From Kitasatospora atroaurantiaca (GTDB lineage Bacteria > Actinomycetota > Actinomycetes > Streptomycetales > Streptomycetaceae), in assembly GCF_007828955.1 (NCBI RefSeq), contig NZ_VIVR01000001.1, positions 5,828,001-5,892,000 on the forward strand: a DNA stretch of 64,000 nucleotides. The letters are read 5' to 3'. Each line of letters opens with the position of its first letter. Position 1 is the first letter of the stretch. Position numbers and translations under genes: made by a program. Positions 40,005-49,196 of this stretch are shown piece by piece. Under the pieces are notes generated by a model. The model searched no databases. It saw only the letters and a program-made list of their open reading frames with translations, and was not told where the DNA came from.

Positions 40005-40985
40005 GTGCTCGACGCATTCGGAGTGCTCGGCCTGGGGCGGCCGGACGGACAGGTGTACGCGGCGCTGGTGATGGCGCCGCAGTCCACGGCCGAGGAGCTC
40101 GCCGAGCAGTGCGGGCTGACGCTCCAACAGGCCCGCGCCGCCCTGGACAGGTTGGCCGAACAGGGCATGGCCACCCGCGCCCCGGTCGACCGTGAGCGCT
40201 ACCTCGCCGTCGCCCCCGACGTCGCCATCGGCACCCTGATCGGCCACCGCGAGGCCCAGCTGCGCAGTGCCCGTGCCGAGATGCACCGGCTGATGGACGC
40301 CTTCCGCGAGGCCTCGCGCTTCACCGATCCGGCCCACTCGGTCGAGGTGCTCAGCGGCGCCGAGGCGATCGCGCAGCGCGTGGAGCACCTGGTGGAGAGC
40401 GCCGAGTACCAGATGCGCGGCTTCGACTGCCCGCCGTACGTCCAGGAACCGGTGGCCTACCTGCCCCGGCAGCGTCAGCGGCTCAAGGCGGGCGTGCGGT
40501 TCCGGACGATCTTCGACAAGGAGGCCGTGGCCTGGCCCGGCCGGCTCGAGAAGGAGATCCTGGTCGGCGTCGCGGACGGCGAGGAGGCCCGGGTGCGTCC
40601 CGTTCTGCCGATGAAGATGATGATGGCGGACGACCGGATGGCGATCATCCCGATCAGCGTCGGTGACGCCGTCCTGGACGCCGCGTACGTGATCCATCCG
40701 TCCGCGCTGCTGCAGGCGCTGGACGGGCTGTTCGAGGCCGAGTGGGACCGGGCGGTGCCGCTGCAGGCGGCGATCGGCGACGGGGACGGCGAGCTGGAGC
40801 CGGAGGCGGACCACCGCAAGCTGCTCGGCCTGCTCGCGGCGGGACTGACGGACGAGTCCATCGCGCGCTCGCTCGGCTGGAGCGCCCGCACCACCCAGCG
40901 GCGGTTGCAGACCCTGATGCGGCAGCTCGGCGCCACGACCCGCTTCCAGGCGGGGATGGCGGCCCGCGAGCGCGGCTGGCTCTGA
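40005..40985 (+). CDS. LuxR-type regulator with TrmB-like N-terminal domain
   Basis: The 326-residue product starts with a TrmB/MarR-like winged helix (FGVLGLGRPDGQVYAALVM, STAEELAEQCGLTLQQARAA), followed by a central sensor-like region and a C-terminal LuxR-type HTH (LLAAGLTDESIARSLGWSAR, TTQRRLQTLMRQLGATTRF). This arrangement is common in streptomycetes as helix-turn-helix transcriptional regulators of unknown targets. GTG 40,005 with GGAAGGAGC seven bases upstream was chosen over an upstream TTG or ATG that extend into the terminator region. It stands alone between the rluB terminator and the DUF952 gene. The ligand is unknown. Confidence 0.87.
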   Translation: MLDAFGVLGLGRPDGQVYAALVMAPQSTAEELAEQCGLTLQQARAALDRLAEQGMATRAPVDRERYLAVAPDVAIGTLIGHREAQLRSARAEMHRLMDAFREASRFTDPAHSVEVLSGAEAIAQRVEHLVESAEYQMRGFDCPPYVQEPVAYLPRQRQRLKAGVRFRTIFDKEAVAWPGRLEKEILVGVADGEEARVRPVLPMKMMMADDRMAIIPISVGDAVLDAAYVIHPSALLQALDGLFEAEWDRAVPLQAAIGDGDGELEPEADHRKLLGLLAAGLTDESIARSLGWSARTTQRRLQTLMRQLGATTRFQAGMAARERGWL

Positions 40986-41010
40986 GAGCCCGGACCGGGG
41001 CCCGGCGGGG

Positions 41011-41373
41011 TCAGCTCCAGGGCACCAGGGTGCTCCACCGGCCGTCCGGGCCGCGTTCGAGCTTCTCCAGCCCGACCACGGCCGTCCGGTTGAGCCGGCC
41101 GTAGATGTGCGGGAACAGCACGCCGGGGGTGGAGCCGGGCGGCGGGGCGCCGGTGGGTGCCTCCCACTTCACCATCGGCTCGACCAGGTTCTCCTCGATC
41201 AGCAGGGCCATCAGCGGGCCCGGCGCGTCCTGGTAGAAGGCGTTGGCCACGGCCAGGGCTGTCTGCTCGTCAGCCGAGCAGTGGATGAACCCGTCGGTCA
41301 GCAGGGAGGCGGCGGTGTACGGCCGTCCGGGGTCGCGAAGCCAGTCGTCCAGGGGTGCGAGGTGGTAGATCAT
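41011..41373 (-). CDS. DUF952 family protein
   Basis: The 120-residue product matches DUF952 in length and pattern: MIYHLAPLDDWLRD, DGFIHCSADEQ with a conserved histidine and cysteine, VKWEAPTG, and VLFPHIYGRLNRTAV. The family has a glutathione-S-transferase-like or lyase-like structural note but no agreed function. It converges on the LuxR gene and lies 42 bases after the MuiA-like gene end on the same strand. Confidence 0.88.
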   Translation of the reverse strand: MIYHLAPLDDWLRDPGRPYTAASLLTDGFIHCSADEQTALAVANAFYQDAPGPLMALLIEENLVEPMVKWEAPTGAPPPGSTPGVLFPHIYGRLNRTAVVGLEKLERGPDGRWSTLVPWS

Positions 41374-41415
41374 GTCTCCCTTTGTACCGGATTGAGGGGG
41401 TCGTGGAGTCGACGG

Positions 41416-42960
41416 TCAGATCCCGGCGACCTTGGCCGCCGCCGAGACCTCGTACACCAGGGTGACGGTCCGTCGGCCGCCCGGCGGCAGCGTGACGTCC
41501 CAGCGGACGATGCCCTCGGCGTCGAGCTCGTCCGGTGCGGGGGAGCAGGACTCCTTGCGCAGGCGGACCTCCACCGAGGAGACCTCGGAGACCGGGACCC
41601 GTTCGCGGACGGTGACCAGCTGGTCGTCGTGCTCCTGGGGGCCTGAGAAGCGGGAGAGGTGCAGGCGCACCGTCCGGGTGACCACGGTGCGCTGGCTCAG
41701 GCCGGTGCTGCCCCTGGTCTCCTCGGCCTCGCGCACCACCCGGTAGCCGTCCGAGCTGCCGAAGGACAGCTCGACGGGGGCGCCCGGGGCGGTGAACGGC
41801 AGCTCGCCGCGGCCGGTGAAGCCGCTGCCGAGGATCAGGTCCGCCGGGCCGGCGAGCAGCGCATGGCCGGACTCGTTCCGGAACCGGACCACCCGGGTGA
41901 CCAGGGGGGAGAGCTCGGGGGCGCAGGCGTACTCGCTGCTCGCCGGTGCCGTGAAGACGCTGAGCGGCACGCGGTGGGCGCGGCCGTCACCGGGGACCGA
42001 CGCCGGGTGGGCCGCCCTCAGCACGCGCACCTCGCCGCCGTCGTCCACGCCCGGCAGGCCGCCGGCCGCCGCGGGGCCGGTGGTGCTGATCTCCTCCTCG
42101 CGCAGCTCGACCTCGACCGTCCGGCGCTCCTCCGCGGTGCGCTCACGCAGCGTCAGCACGTCCTCCGCCAGCCGCGGCGGCTCCCCGGCCAGGGCGGACC
42201 TGGCGGTCGAGAGCGTCAGCCGTACGTCCGACCAGTCCTCGCCGGTGCGCTGCCAGACCACCGCCTCGGTCTCCACCCGGAGGGTGCCGTCGGCCAGGGT
42301 CACGCGGTAGGCCGGGCGCCACAGGGCGCACGGGGTGAGGTGGACGAGGCTCAGCACCGCCTTGCCCGCGGTGGCGGCCTCGATGGTCAGCTCGACGTGC
42401 GCGACCAGCTCGGCGGGCTCCTCCTCGGCCAGCTCCAGGGCCTCTTGGGCCTGGCTCACCTCCTCCTCGACGGCGCGCAGGCGGGCCCGCACGGTGCGCA
42501 GCTGCTCGCCGTAGGACTCCCGCTCGGCGTCCACCCGGTCCAGTTCCCTGGTCCAGCGGGCGCGCTCGATCTCACCGTGGCCGGCCCCCTCGCCGACCTC
42601 GCGCAGCAGGTCGGCGGCGAGCTGGGCGAGCAGCGCGAGCCGGGCCTCCAGCCGCTGCCGACGGCCGGTCGCGGCGAGCTGCTCCTGCTCCAGGGCGTGG
42701 ATGCGGTGGCGTAGTTCGGAGTCCTCGGTGCCGGGCGGGAGCGGGGCGCGCGGGGTCCAGGAGCGGACGATCCGGGTGTCGAGGACCTTGGCGTCCGGGT
42801 GGTCCGCCAGCTCCGTACGGAGCGAGCGGTCGACGGCGAGCGCGCTGATCGGGCCGAGGCGCAGACGCTGGACGCCGACGGTCAGGTCGAGGACGGTGGT
42901 GCGCTCGACCAGGGCGCGGTCCTCCAGGCAGGTGACGGAAGTGACGGGAAGGGCGGTCAT
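41416..42960 (-). CDS. MuiA-like protein (DUF4139), second of a tandem pair
   Basis: The 514-residue product begins VTSVTCLEDRALVERTTVLD, has a long coiled coil near residues 90-190 (HRIHALEQEQLAATGRRQ, EEEVSQAQEALELAEEEP), and a C-terminal DUF4139 region (VWQRTGEDWSDVRLTLSTA, ERVPVSEVSSVEVRLRKES). These are features of mucoidy-inhibitor MuiA family proteins, whose function is unclear. No signal peptide is seen. Its start is three bases after the stop of the upstream paralogue, so the two are translationally coupled. It is shorter than the paralogue, which carries a Pro/Ala-rich insertion. Confidence 0.85.
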   Translation of the reverse strand: MTALPVTSVTCLEDRALVERTTVLDLTVGVQRLRLGPISALAVDRSLRTELADHPDAKVLDTRIVRSWTPRAPLPPGTEDSELRHRIHALEQEQLAATGRRQRLEARLALLAQLAADLLREVGEGAGHGEIERARWTRELDRVDAERESYGEQLRTVRARLRAVEEEVSQAQEALELAEEEPAELVAHVELTIEAATAGKAVLSLVHLTPCALWRPAYRVTLADGTLRVETEAVVWQRTGEDWSDVRLTLSTARSALAGEPPRLAEDVLTLRERTAEERRTVEVELREEEISTTGPAAAGGLPGVDDGGEVRVLRAAHPASVPGDGRAHRVPLSVFTAPASSEYACAPELSPLVTRVVRFRNESGHALLAGPADLILGSGFTGRGELPFTAPGAPVELSFGSSDGYRVVREAEETRGSTGLSQRTVVTRTVRLHLSRFSGPQEHDDQLVTVRERVPVSEVSSVEVRLRKESCSPAPDELDAEGIVRWDVTLPPGGRRTVTLVYEVSAAAKVAGI

Positions 42961-42963
42961 GGT

Positions 42964-45030
42964 TCAGTTCCTCCGGTTTCCGCCGAGGAGGGCCTTGCCG
43001 GCCGGGATGCGGATCTCGTAGCCGCCGTCCAGCTCGGCAGTGCCGTGGGCGGGCAGGTCGACCCGCCACAGGCGGGTGCTCGGCGGGCAGGTCTCCGAGG
43101 GTTGGTCAGGTGCCGTCCAGCCGGCTCGTTCCTCGATCCGGATGTCGGCGTCGGAGGTGACCGGGACGCGTTCGCGGACCTCCACCGTGACCGGGTGGCC
43201 GAGGCGGTTGGCCAGCTCCACGTGGACGCGGTGGTCGAGCACGGTGATGTTGTTGCGCAGACCCGCGGTGGACTCGCGCAGCTCGGTGCGGCGGGCCACC
43301 TGGATGCTCTCCGCCACCCCCAGGCCCACCCGCCGGGTGCCGCCGGGGGCGAGGGTCGGCAGGGCGGCGGTGAGCAGGAACTCGCCGTCCACCGTGACCT
43401 CGACCGGCCCGGCGAGCAGAGCCCGGTCGGTCGCGTTGCCGAGCACCAGCGTGCCGTAGACGGTCTCCTCGACCGACGGCACGCAGACGTACTCGTGCTG
43501 CAGTGCGACCGGGATCTCCCCGACCGTGACGGTGTGCCAGCTGCCGTCGGAGGGGATGTCGACCGGGGCGGCGGCGTCGTAGCGATGGTCGAACGAGCCG
43601 GCCGACTCGCGGGGGCGGACGGCGTGCCGGGGGAGCGGCAGGGCCGCCACGGCCTCGGCGCGGTGGCGGTACTCGGTGGTGGCCAGGTCGGAGGTGCCGG
43701 CCGGGAGCAGACGCCCTCGGCGGTCCGGGCGCTGGTCGGGGCCGTGGAGCGCCAGCTCGGCGTAGTCGAGCCACATCGGGTCGGGGTGGGGCGGGCCGGC
43801 AGGCTCGGGCGGCGGCGGTGCCGCGGCTGCGAGGGCAGCGGGTGCCGCTTGGGCCGCGGGGGCGGCCATCCGCATGCGCGGGGCCATCGCGAGGGGGGCT
43901 CCGCCCGGTGCGGGTGGTGCGCCTGCGAACCCGGCGTGCCCGGGAGCGGCCGGGGCCTGCGGTGCGGGTGGGGCCGGCGCCGGGGGTGGGGCCATGCCGT
44001 ACGCGGCGGGAACCATGCCGCCCACGGCCGGCGGGTACTCCGGGACGCCGAGCATCCCGCCGCCCGCCGGGCCCGCCACGGCCACCATCTGCGGTCGGCG
44101 CGGCTCCGGGCGCGGGCCCGCCGCGTCGTACCCCGCGAAGAGCTCGGCCAGTCCGCCCGGTGGCTCGCGCCAGCCGGACGGCGCGGGGGCCGGCTGCCGC
44201 CGCCCGATCCGGATCGAGCGCAGCTTCGGCAGCTCGGTGCGGCGCAGCAGGTCGGCGGTGGAGAGACCGAGCCGTACGCCCGTCCAGTCCTCGCCGGTGC
44301 GCTGCGCCACCGAGGCGCGCAGCACCAGCGTCCCGCTGCTCTCACCCTGACGGTGGCTCAGCCGGTACGACGGCACCCAGACCGCGCCCGGGACGCCGTA
44401 CTCGAGCTCGATCTCCAGCTCGCCCTCGCCGGCTCCCACGAGGGTGAGGACGGCGGTGGCGCTGGTCCCCACCGGGCCGGCGGGCTCGGCGGTGGAGGCC
44501 CGGGAGAGCCGCTCCCGGGCCACGTCGAGGGCGTGTTCGGTGAGGCGGAGCTCGTCGGTGAGCTGCTCGGCGCGGCCGTGCAGGGCGGCCAGGCGGCCGT
44601 CCACGAAGTCGGCGAGCTCCAGCCAGGCGTCGGCGGGCGTACGGCGGTGCGGCTCCTCGCGCCTGCGCGGCGGGGGGACGGCGCGCAGCGCGGTGATCTC
44701 CTCGATCCGGCTCAGCTGGAGCGAGTGGCGCTCGCGGGCGGCGTCCACGTCCTCCCGGGCCTGCTCGACGGCGCGGAGCAGTTCGGGCAGTTCGCCGGCC
44801 TCGCGCAGCTCGGCCGCCACCTCCAGCCGGGCCTCGGTGACCCGGGCGCCGTCGCCGAGCACCCGCGCCCGCAGCGAGCCGCCGTCGAGGGCGCGGGGCA
44901 GACCCGTCAGCCGTACCCGGCCGTCCGGCGGCACCAATCCGCGCGCCCGCCGCCGGCAGAGCGCGCCGGACGCGTAGACCACCACCGAATCCAGTACCGA
45001 CTCCCAGTTCCGTGCCGTCTCCGCCGCCAC
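42964..45030 (-). CDS. MuiA-like protein (DUF4139), first of a tandem pair, with Pro/Ala-rich insertion
   Basis: The 688-residue product has the DUF4140-like start SVLDSVVVYASGALCRRRAR, a coiled coil near residues 90-190 (RAVEQAREDVDAARERHSLQ), VWVPSYRLSHRQGE with RTGEDWTGVRLGLSTADLLR, and then a roughly 130-residue insertion rich in Pro, Ala and Gly (PPAPAPPAPQAPAAPG). The DUF4139 end contains ERVPVTSDADIRIEERAGW. The GTG start at 45,030 is supported by the conserved onset; the ribosome site is weak. It sits upstream of its shorter relative and is divergent from tyrA. Partner or cell location is unknown. Confidence 0.82.
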   Translation of the reverse strand: MAAETARNWESVLDSVVVYASGALCRRRARGLVPPDGRVRLTGLPRALDGGSLRARVLGDGARVTEARLEVAAELREAGELPELLRAVEQAREDVDAARERHSLQLSRIEEITALRAVPPPRRREEPHRRTPADAWLELADFVDGRLAALHGRAEQLTDELRLTEHALDVARERLSRASTAEPAGPVGTSATAVLTLVGAGEGELEIELEYGVPGAVWVPSYRLSHRQGESSGTLVLRASVAQRTGEDWTGVRLGLSTADLLRRTELPKLRSIRIGRRQPAPAPSGWREPPGGLAELFAGYDAAGPRPEPRRPQMVAVAGPAGGGMLGVPEYPPAVGGMVPAAYGMAPPPAPAPPAPQAPAAPGHAGFAGAPPAPGGAPLAMAPRMRMAAPAAQAAPAALAAAAPPPPEPAGPPHPDPMWLDYAELALHGPDQRPDRRGRLLPAGTSDLATTEYRHRAEAVAALPLPRHAVRPRESAGSFDHRYDAAAPVDIPSDGSWHTVTVGEIPVALQHEYVCVPSVEETVYGTLVLGNATDRALLAGPVEVTVDGEFLLTAALPTLAPGGTRRVGLGVAESIQVARRTELRESTAGLRNNITVLDHRVHVELANRLGHPVTVEVRERVPVTSDADIRIEERAGWTAPDQPSETCPPSTRLWRVDLPAHGTAELDGGYEIRIPAGKALLGGNRRN

Positions 45031-45297
45031 CCCTGTAGCCCTTCGTCGATGCCACCCCGGGCGCCCAGTCTGCCCCCGGGGTACCCGGGTGGCAGTGGAT
45101 TTGCGCCGCGTGCCGTGCAATGGCCGTGCAATGCCATGGAGGGGGACGGCGGTGGCCTCGCCGCCGGTTCTTGCCGGAGGTACACGGACTGAGGCGCCCG
45201 GGGCCGCGCGGGCCGTACCGGTGCGAGAGGATGGGTGACCACCGGGCCCGTCATCAGGTTCAGGCCCGTTCTCAGGTTTCAGGAGACGTACCCCGCC

Positions 45298-46383
45298 ATG
45301 CGCACTGTCGCCGTCGTCGGCACCGGACTGATCGGCACCTCCGCCGCGCTCGCCCTCACCCGGCGCGGGCTGCACGTCCATCTCGAGGACGCCGACCCGG
45401 ACGCCGCCCGTACGGCCGCCTCGCTCGGCGCGGGCACCACGGAGACGCCGGACGGGCCGGTCGACCTGGCGATCATCGCGGTGCCGCCCGCGCTGGTCGG
45501 CAAGGTGCTCGCCGACTGCCAGCGCCGCGGACTGGCCCGCTGGTACACCGACGTCGCGAGCGTGAAGTCGGGCCCCCGGGCCGAGGTCACCGCGCTCGGC
45601 TGCGACACCGTCCACTACATCGGCAGCCACCCGATGGCCGGGCGCGAGCGCTCCGGCCCGCTGGCCGCCCGCGCCGACCTCTTCGAGGGCCGGCCCTGGG
45701 TGCTCACCCCGACCCCGGACACCGACACCGAGACCCTCAACGCCGCGCTCGAACTGGTCGCCCTCTGCGGCGCCATGCCGATCGTGATGGACGCCGCCGC
45801 GCACGACCGGGCCGTCGCGCTGGTCTCGCACGCCCCGCAGCTCTTCTCCTCGCTGGTCGCGGCCCGGCTGGAGCACGCGGACGAGACCGCCGTGCGGCTC
45901 TCCGGCCAGGGCGTGCGCGACGTCACCCGGATCGCCGCCTCCAACCCCGCGATGTGGGTCGACATCCTCTCCGCCAACGCCGGGGTGGTCGCCGACATCC
46001 TGGAGGAGCTCGCCGCGGACCTCGGCGACACCGTCACGGCGCTGCGCGCCCTGCAGACCGCCGACGAGGGCGAGCGCCGGTCCGGGGCGGCCGGGATCGA
46101 GGCCGTGATGCGCCGGGGCAACGCCGGCCAGGCCCGCATCCCCGGCAAGCACGGCGCGCCGCCCACCCGCTACGAGACCGTCGCCGTCGTCCTCGGCGAC
46201 CAGCCCGGAGAACTCGGCCGCCTCTTCGGCGAGGTCGGCGCCCTCGGCGTCAACATCGAGGACGTGGCGATCGAGCACTCCTCCGGCCAGCAGGTCGGCT
46301 TCGTCCAGCTCTCCGTCGCCCCGGCCGCCGTCAAGCGGCTCACCGTCGCGCTCCGGGAACACGGGTGGAGCGTGCGGGACTAG
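45298..46383 (+). CDS. tyrA: prephenate dehydrogenase
   Basis: The 361-residue product has the NAD-binding TVAVVGTGLIGTSAALALTR, the catalytic SHPMAGRERSGP with its conserved His, the SHAPQLFSSLV helix, and a C-terminal ACT domain (AVVLGDQPGELGRLFGEVGAL). It oxidatively decarboxylates prephenate to 4-hydroxyphenylpyruvate in tyrosine synthesis, and the ACT domain suggests control by tyrosine. ATG 45,298 lies after CAGGAGACG. It is divergent from the MuiA pair; its usual streptomycete neighbour is cmk, here displaced by an MFS exporter gene. Confidence 0.95.
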   Translation: MRTVAVVGTGLIGTSAALALTRRGLHVHLEDADPDAARTAASLGAGTTETPDGPVDLAIIAVPPALVGKVLADCQRRGLARWYTDVASVKSGPRAEVTALGCDTVHYIGSHPMAGRERSGPLAARADLFEGRPWVLTPTPDTDTETLNAALELVALCGAMPIVMDAAAHDRAVALVSHAPQLFSSLVAARLEHADETAVRLSGQGVRDVTRIAASNPAMWVDILSANAGVVADILEELAADLGDTVTALRALQTADEGERRSGAAGIEAVMRRGNAGQARIPGKHGAPPTRYETVAVVLGDQPGELGRLFGEVGALGVNIEDVAIEHSSGQQVGFVQLSVAPAAVKRLTVALREHGWSVRD

Positions 46384-46495
46384 CCCGGCAGAGCGACACC
46401 GGGGGCTCGGTCAGGGATCGCCCACCAGTGGCAACCGGCCGGTCTCCGTGGCGAGTCGACGAGCCGCTCTCCACGGTCGCTGGGACGATACGCCA

Positions 46496-48112
46496 ATGGC
46501 ACCAGGGGCAGGCACTCCCAAGAGTTCGGCGACGGCGCGACTGGTCCTGCTGACACTCGCAGCCGGGCAGTTCCTGATGCTGCTGGACAGCTCTGTCATG
46601 AACGTGTCGATCGCGACGGTGGCCGATGACGTGGGCACCACCGTGACCGGGATCCAGGGCGCGATCACCGCCTACACGCTCGTGATGGCGATGTTCATGA
46701 TCCCGGGCGGCAAGGTCGGCGCCCTCATGGGCCGCAAGCGTGCGTTCATGATCGGCTGTGTCATCTACGGCTGCGGGTCCCTGACGACGGCGATCGCCCC
46801 GAACCTGCCCGTGCTCCTGCTCGGCTGGTCGTTCCTCGAGGGGGTCGGGGCGGCACTCATCCTGCCCGCGATCGTGGCGCTCGTCGCCGGCAACTTCGTG
46901 GCCGAACGCCGGCCGGCCGCCTACGGACTCGTCATGGCTGCCGGGGCCGTGGCGATCGCGGTCGGGCCGCTCATCGGGGGCATCGCGACGACGTACTTCT
47001 CCTGGCGCTGGGTCTTCGCCGGTGAGGTCGCGATCGTGCTCGGCATCCTGGTGCTCGGCCGCCGCATCGAGGAAGCGCCGGCCACCACGCGCCCGCACAT
47101 CGATCTGGTCGGGGCCGTGCTCTCCGCCCTCGGGCTCGGGATCTTCGTCTTCGGCGTACTCCGCTCGGACGAGTGGGGCTGGTTCCTCCCGAAGCCCGAC
47201 GCACCCGCCTGGCTCGGGATCTCGCTGGTCGTGTGGCTGATGCTGGCGGGAGTGCTCCTGATCTGGCTCTTCCTCCGCTGGGAGGCCCGGGTGGTGGAGC
47301 AGGGCGGGGAGCCACTCGTGGACCCGGCCCTGCTGCGGAACCGGCAGCTCTCCGGCGGCCTGACGATCTTCTTCTTCCAGTACCTCGTGCAGATGGGGGT
47401 CTTCTTCGTCGTACCGCTCTACCTGTCGGTGGCGCTCGGCCTGTCCGCGCTCAAGACCGGCGTACGCATCCTGCCGCTCTCCCTGACACTGCTGGCTGCG
47501 GCGATCCTGATCCCGCGCTTTCTTCCCGACGTCTCGCCGCGGCGCGTGGTGCGGATCGGGATCTTCTCGTTGCTCGTGGGTGCGGTGGTCCTGCTGGCCG
47601 CGCTCGACGCGGACGCGGGGGCGGAGATCGTCACCGTCCCCCTCCTGCTGATCGGGCTCGGCATGGGCGCGCTGGCCTCCCAGCTCGGGTCGGTCACCGT
47701 CTCCGCGGTGCCGGACGAGCAGAGCGCGGAGGTCGGCGGCGTCCAGAACGCCGTCACCAACCTCGGCGCCTCGATCGGTACGGCACTCGCCGGTTCGATC
47801 ATGATCGCGGCGCTCACGACGTCGTTCCTGACCAGCATCGAGCAGAATCAGGCGATCCCGGCCGAGGTCACCAGCCAGGCGACGGTCGAGCTCGAGGGCG
47901 GCGTGCCCTTTCTGTCGGACGCCCAGCTCACGGCCGCCCTCGACGAAGCGGGCGTGAGCGCGGAGGTGACGCAGGCCGCGCTCGACGCGAACGCGGCAGC
48001 GAGGCTCGACGGCCTGCGCGCGGCGCTCGCCGTCCTCGCCCTCACCGCTCTCCTCGCGATGTTCTTCACCCAGCGGATCCCGACGACCCAGCCCCGTTCG
48101 ACAGAGCCGTAG
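46496..48112 (+). CDS. DHA2-type MFS multidrug exporter (14 TM)
   Basis: The 538-residue product has about 14 hydrophobic segments. The first helix includes LLDSSVMNVSIATV (motif D1), the loop GGKVGALMGRKRAFMIG corresponds to MFS motif A, and VGPLIGGIATTYFSWRW to motif C of drug/proton antiporters. It exports drugs or other hydrophobic solutes across the cytoplasmic membrane. No regulator gene adjoins it. Its place between tyrA and cmk, which are usually neighbours, suggests insertion into the core order. The cytosolic tail (residues 470-510) is polar and unusual. Confidence 0.9.
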   Translation: MAPGAGTPKSSATARLVLLTLAAGQFLMLLDSSVMNVSIATVADDVGTTVTGIQGAITAYTLVMAMFMIPGGKVGALMGRKRAFMIGCVIYGCGSLTTAIAPNLPVLLLGWSFLEGVGAALILPAIVALVAGNFVAERRPAAYGLVMAAGAVAIAVGPLIGGIATTYFSWRWVFAGEVAIVLGILVLGRRIEEAPATTRPHIDLVGAVLSALGLGIFVFGVLRSDEWGWFLPKPDAPAWLGISLVVWLMLAGVLLIWLFLRWEARVVEQGGEPLVDPALLRNRQLSGGLTIFFFQYLVQMGVFFVVPLYLSVALGLSALKTGVRILPLSLTLLAAAILIPRFLPDVSPRRVVRIGIFSLLVGAVVLLAALDADAGAEIVTVPLLLIGLGMGALASQLGSVTVSAVPDEQSAEVGGVQNAVTNLGASIGTALAGSIMIAALTTSFLTSIEQNQAIPAEVTSQATVELEGGVPFLSDAQLTAALDEAGVSAEVTQAALDANAAARLDGLRAALAVLALTALLAMFFTQRIPTTQPRSTEP

Positions 48113-48348
48113 CGGCGGCCGGCTCCGTCCTGGCCGTGCGGGACACCTCCGCGCGCTGCCTCTTACTCCCGCTGCCTCCCATCGACCATCGCCGCCTCCG
48201 GCCGTCCCCGGCGTCTCCGCCTCCGGCAGGCGGCAGGGGTGTGCCGAGTGCTCGGCCGGGCCCTGGTGCCACGGCGGTCGGAGCGTCTGCGCCGGTCGAC
48301 TAACCTTGTTGTAGTCATTCAGCTCAGGCACAGAGAGAGGTTCGCCCC

Positions 48349-49062
48349 GTGGACACTGCCGACCGAGCGCACGCCCCGGTCGTCGTCGCCATCGACGGAC
48401 CCTCCGGCTCCGGAAAGTCGACCGTCTCGCGGGCGGTCGCCGCCCGGCTCGGGCTGAGCTTCCTGGACACCGGCGCGATGTACCGCGCGATGACCTGGTG
48501 GATGCTGGCCAACGACGTCGACGTCAACGACCCCGAGGCCGTCGCCATCGCCTGCGGCAAGCCGGTGATCGTCTCCGGTACGGACGCGGACGGCCCGACC
48601 ATCACGGTCGACGGCCAGGACGTCTCCGGCCCGATCCGCGGCCCGGAGGTGACCGCGCACGTCAGCGCCGTGGCCGCCGTCCCGCAGGTGCGGACCCGGC
48701 TGGTCGAGCTGCAGCGCGGCTGCGCCGAGGTCGCCGAGCGGGGTATCGCCGCCGAGGGCCGGGACATGGGCAGCGTGGTGTTCCCGGACGCGACAGTGAA
48801 GATCTTCCTCACCGCCTCCGAGACCGCCCGCGCCGAGCGCCGGGCCGCCGAGCTGCGCGCCAAGGGCGTGGACGAGGCGACCATCACCGCGATGGCCGCC
48901 GACCTCGCCCGCCGCGACGCCGCCGACTCCTCCCGGGAGACGGCGCCGCTCACCCAGGCGCCCGACGCCGTGCTGGTCGACACCAGCGAGCTCACCCTGG
49001 ACCAGGTGATCGACCGGATCGCCTCCCTGGTGGAGGAGCGGGCCGGGCTCTCCGCAGTCTGA
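48349..49062 (+). CDS. cmk: cytidylate kinase
   Basis: The 237-residue product has the P-loop AIDGPSGSGKSTVSRAVA, the family stretch LDTGAMYRAMTWWML and the RGIAAEGRDMGSVVFPDA region. It phosphorylates CMP and dCMP. A GTG start is used (PVVVAIDGPSGSG follows), with AGAGAGAGG upstream. The next gene, der, is the usual neighbour except that a plsC-like acyltransferase gene, often present between them in streptomycetes, is missing. Confidence 0.96.
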   Translation: MDTADRAHAPVVVAIDGPSGSGKSTVSRAVAARLGLSFLDTGAMYRAMTWWMLANDVDVNDPEAVAIACGKPVIVSGTDADGPTITVDGQDVSGPIRGPEVTAHVSAVAAVPQVRTRLVELQRGCAEVAERGIAAEGRDMGSVVFPDATVKIFLTASETARAERRAAELRAKGVDEATITAMAADLARRDAADSSRETAPLTQAPDAVLVDTSELTLDQVIDRIASLVEERAGLSAV

Positions 49063-49111
49063 CGACTGCTGCCCGGGAACGACCCCCCCGGGAACGACCT
49101 ACATACTTGCG

Positions 49112-49157
49112 CTGCCCGCTACGAGGGCAGGCCGCACCGCGCTGCCCGTCAGGGCAG
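49112..49157 (+). other. two tandem small hairpins in the der leader
   Basis: CTGCCC...GGGCAG occurs twice, at 49,112-49,130 and 49,142-49,157, giving two six-base-pair hairpins about 10 bases apart. Just before them, CCCGGGAACGACC is repeated at about 49,071 and 49,086. The role is unknown; they may affect transcript stability. Confidence 0.4.
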
Positions 49158-49196
49158 GTACGCACGGCACGTCCCTGGGAAGGGCCGTGCCGGGAA

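Noticed and set aside
42799..45192. 797-codon plus-strand frame opposite the MuiA-like genes
   Set aside because: It is a shadow of both minus-strand genes, with Arg/Gly/Val-rich composition and no ribosome site.
42964..46362. Upstream extension of the MuiA-like frame across tyrA (1,132 codons)
   Set aside because: The extra N-terminal part is antisense to tyrA and shows no family similarity; the protein starts at the GTG near 45,030.
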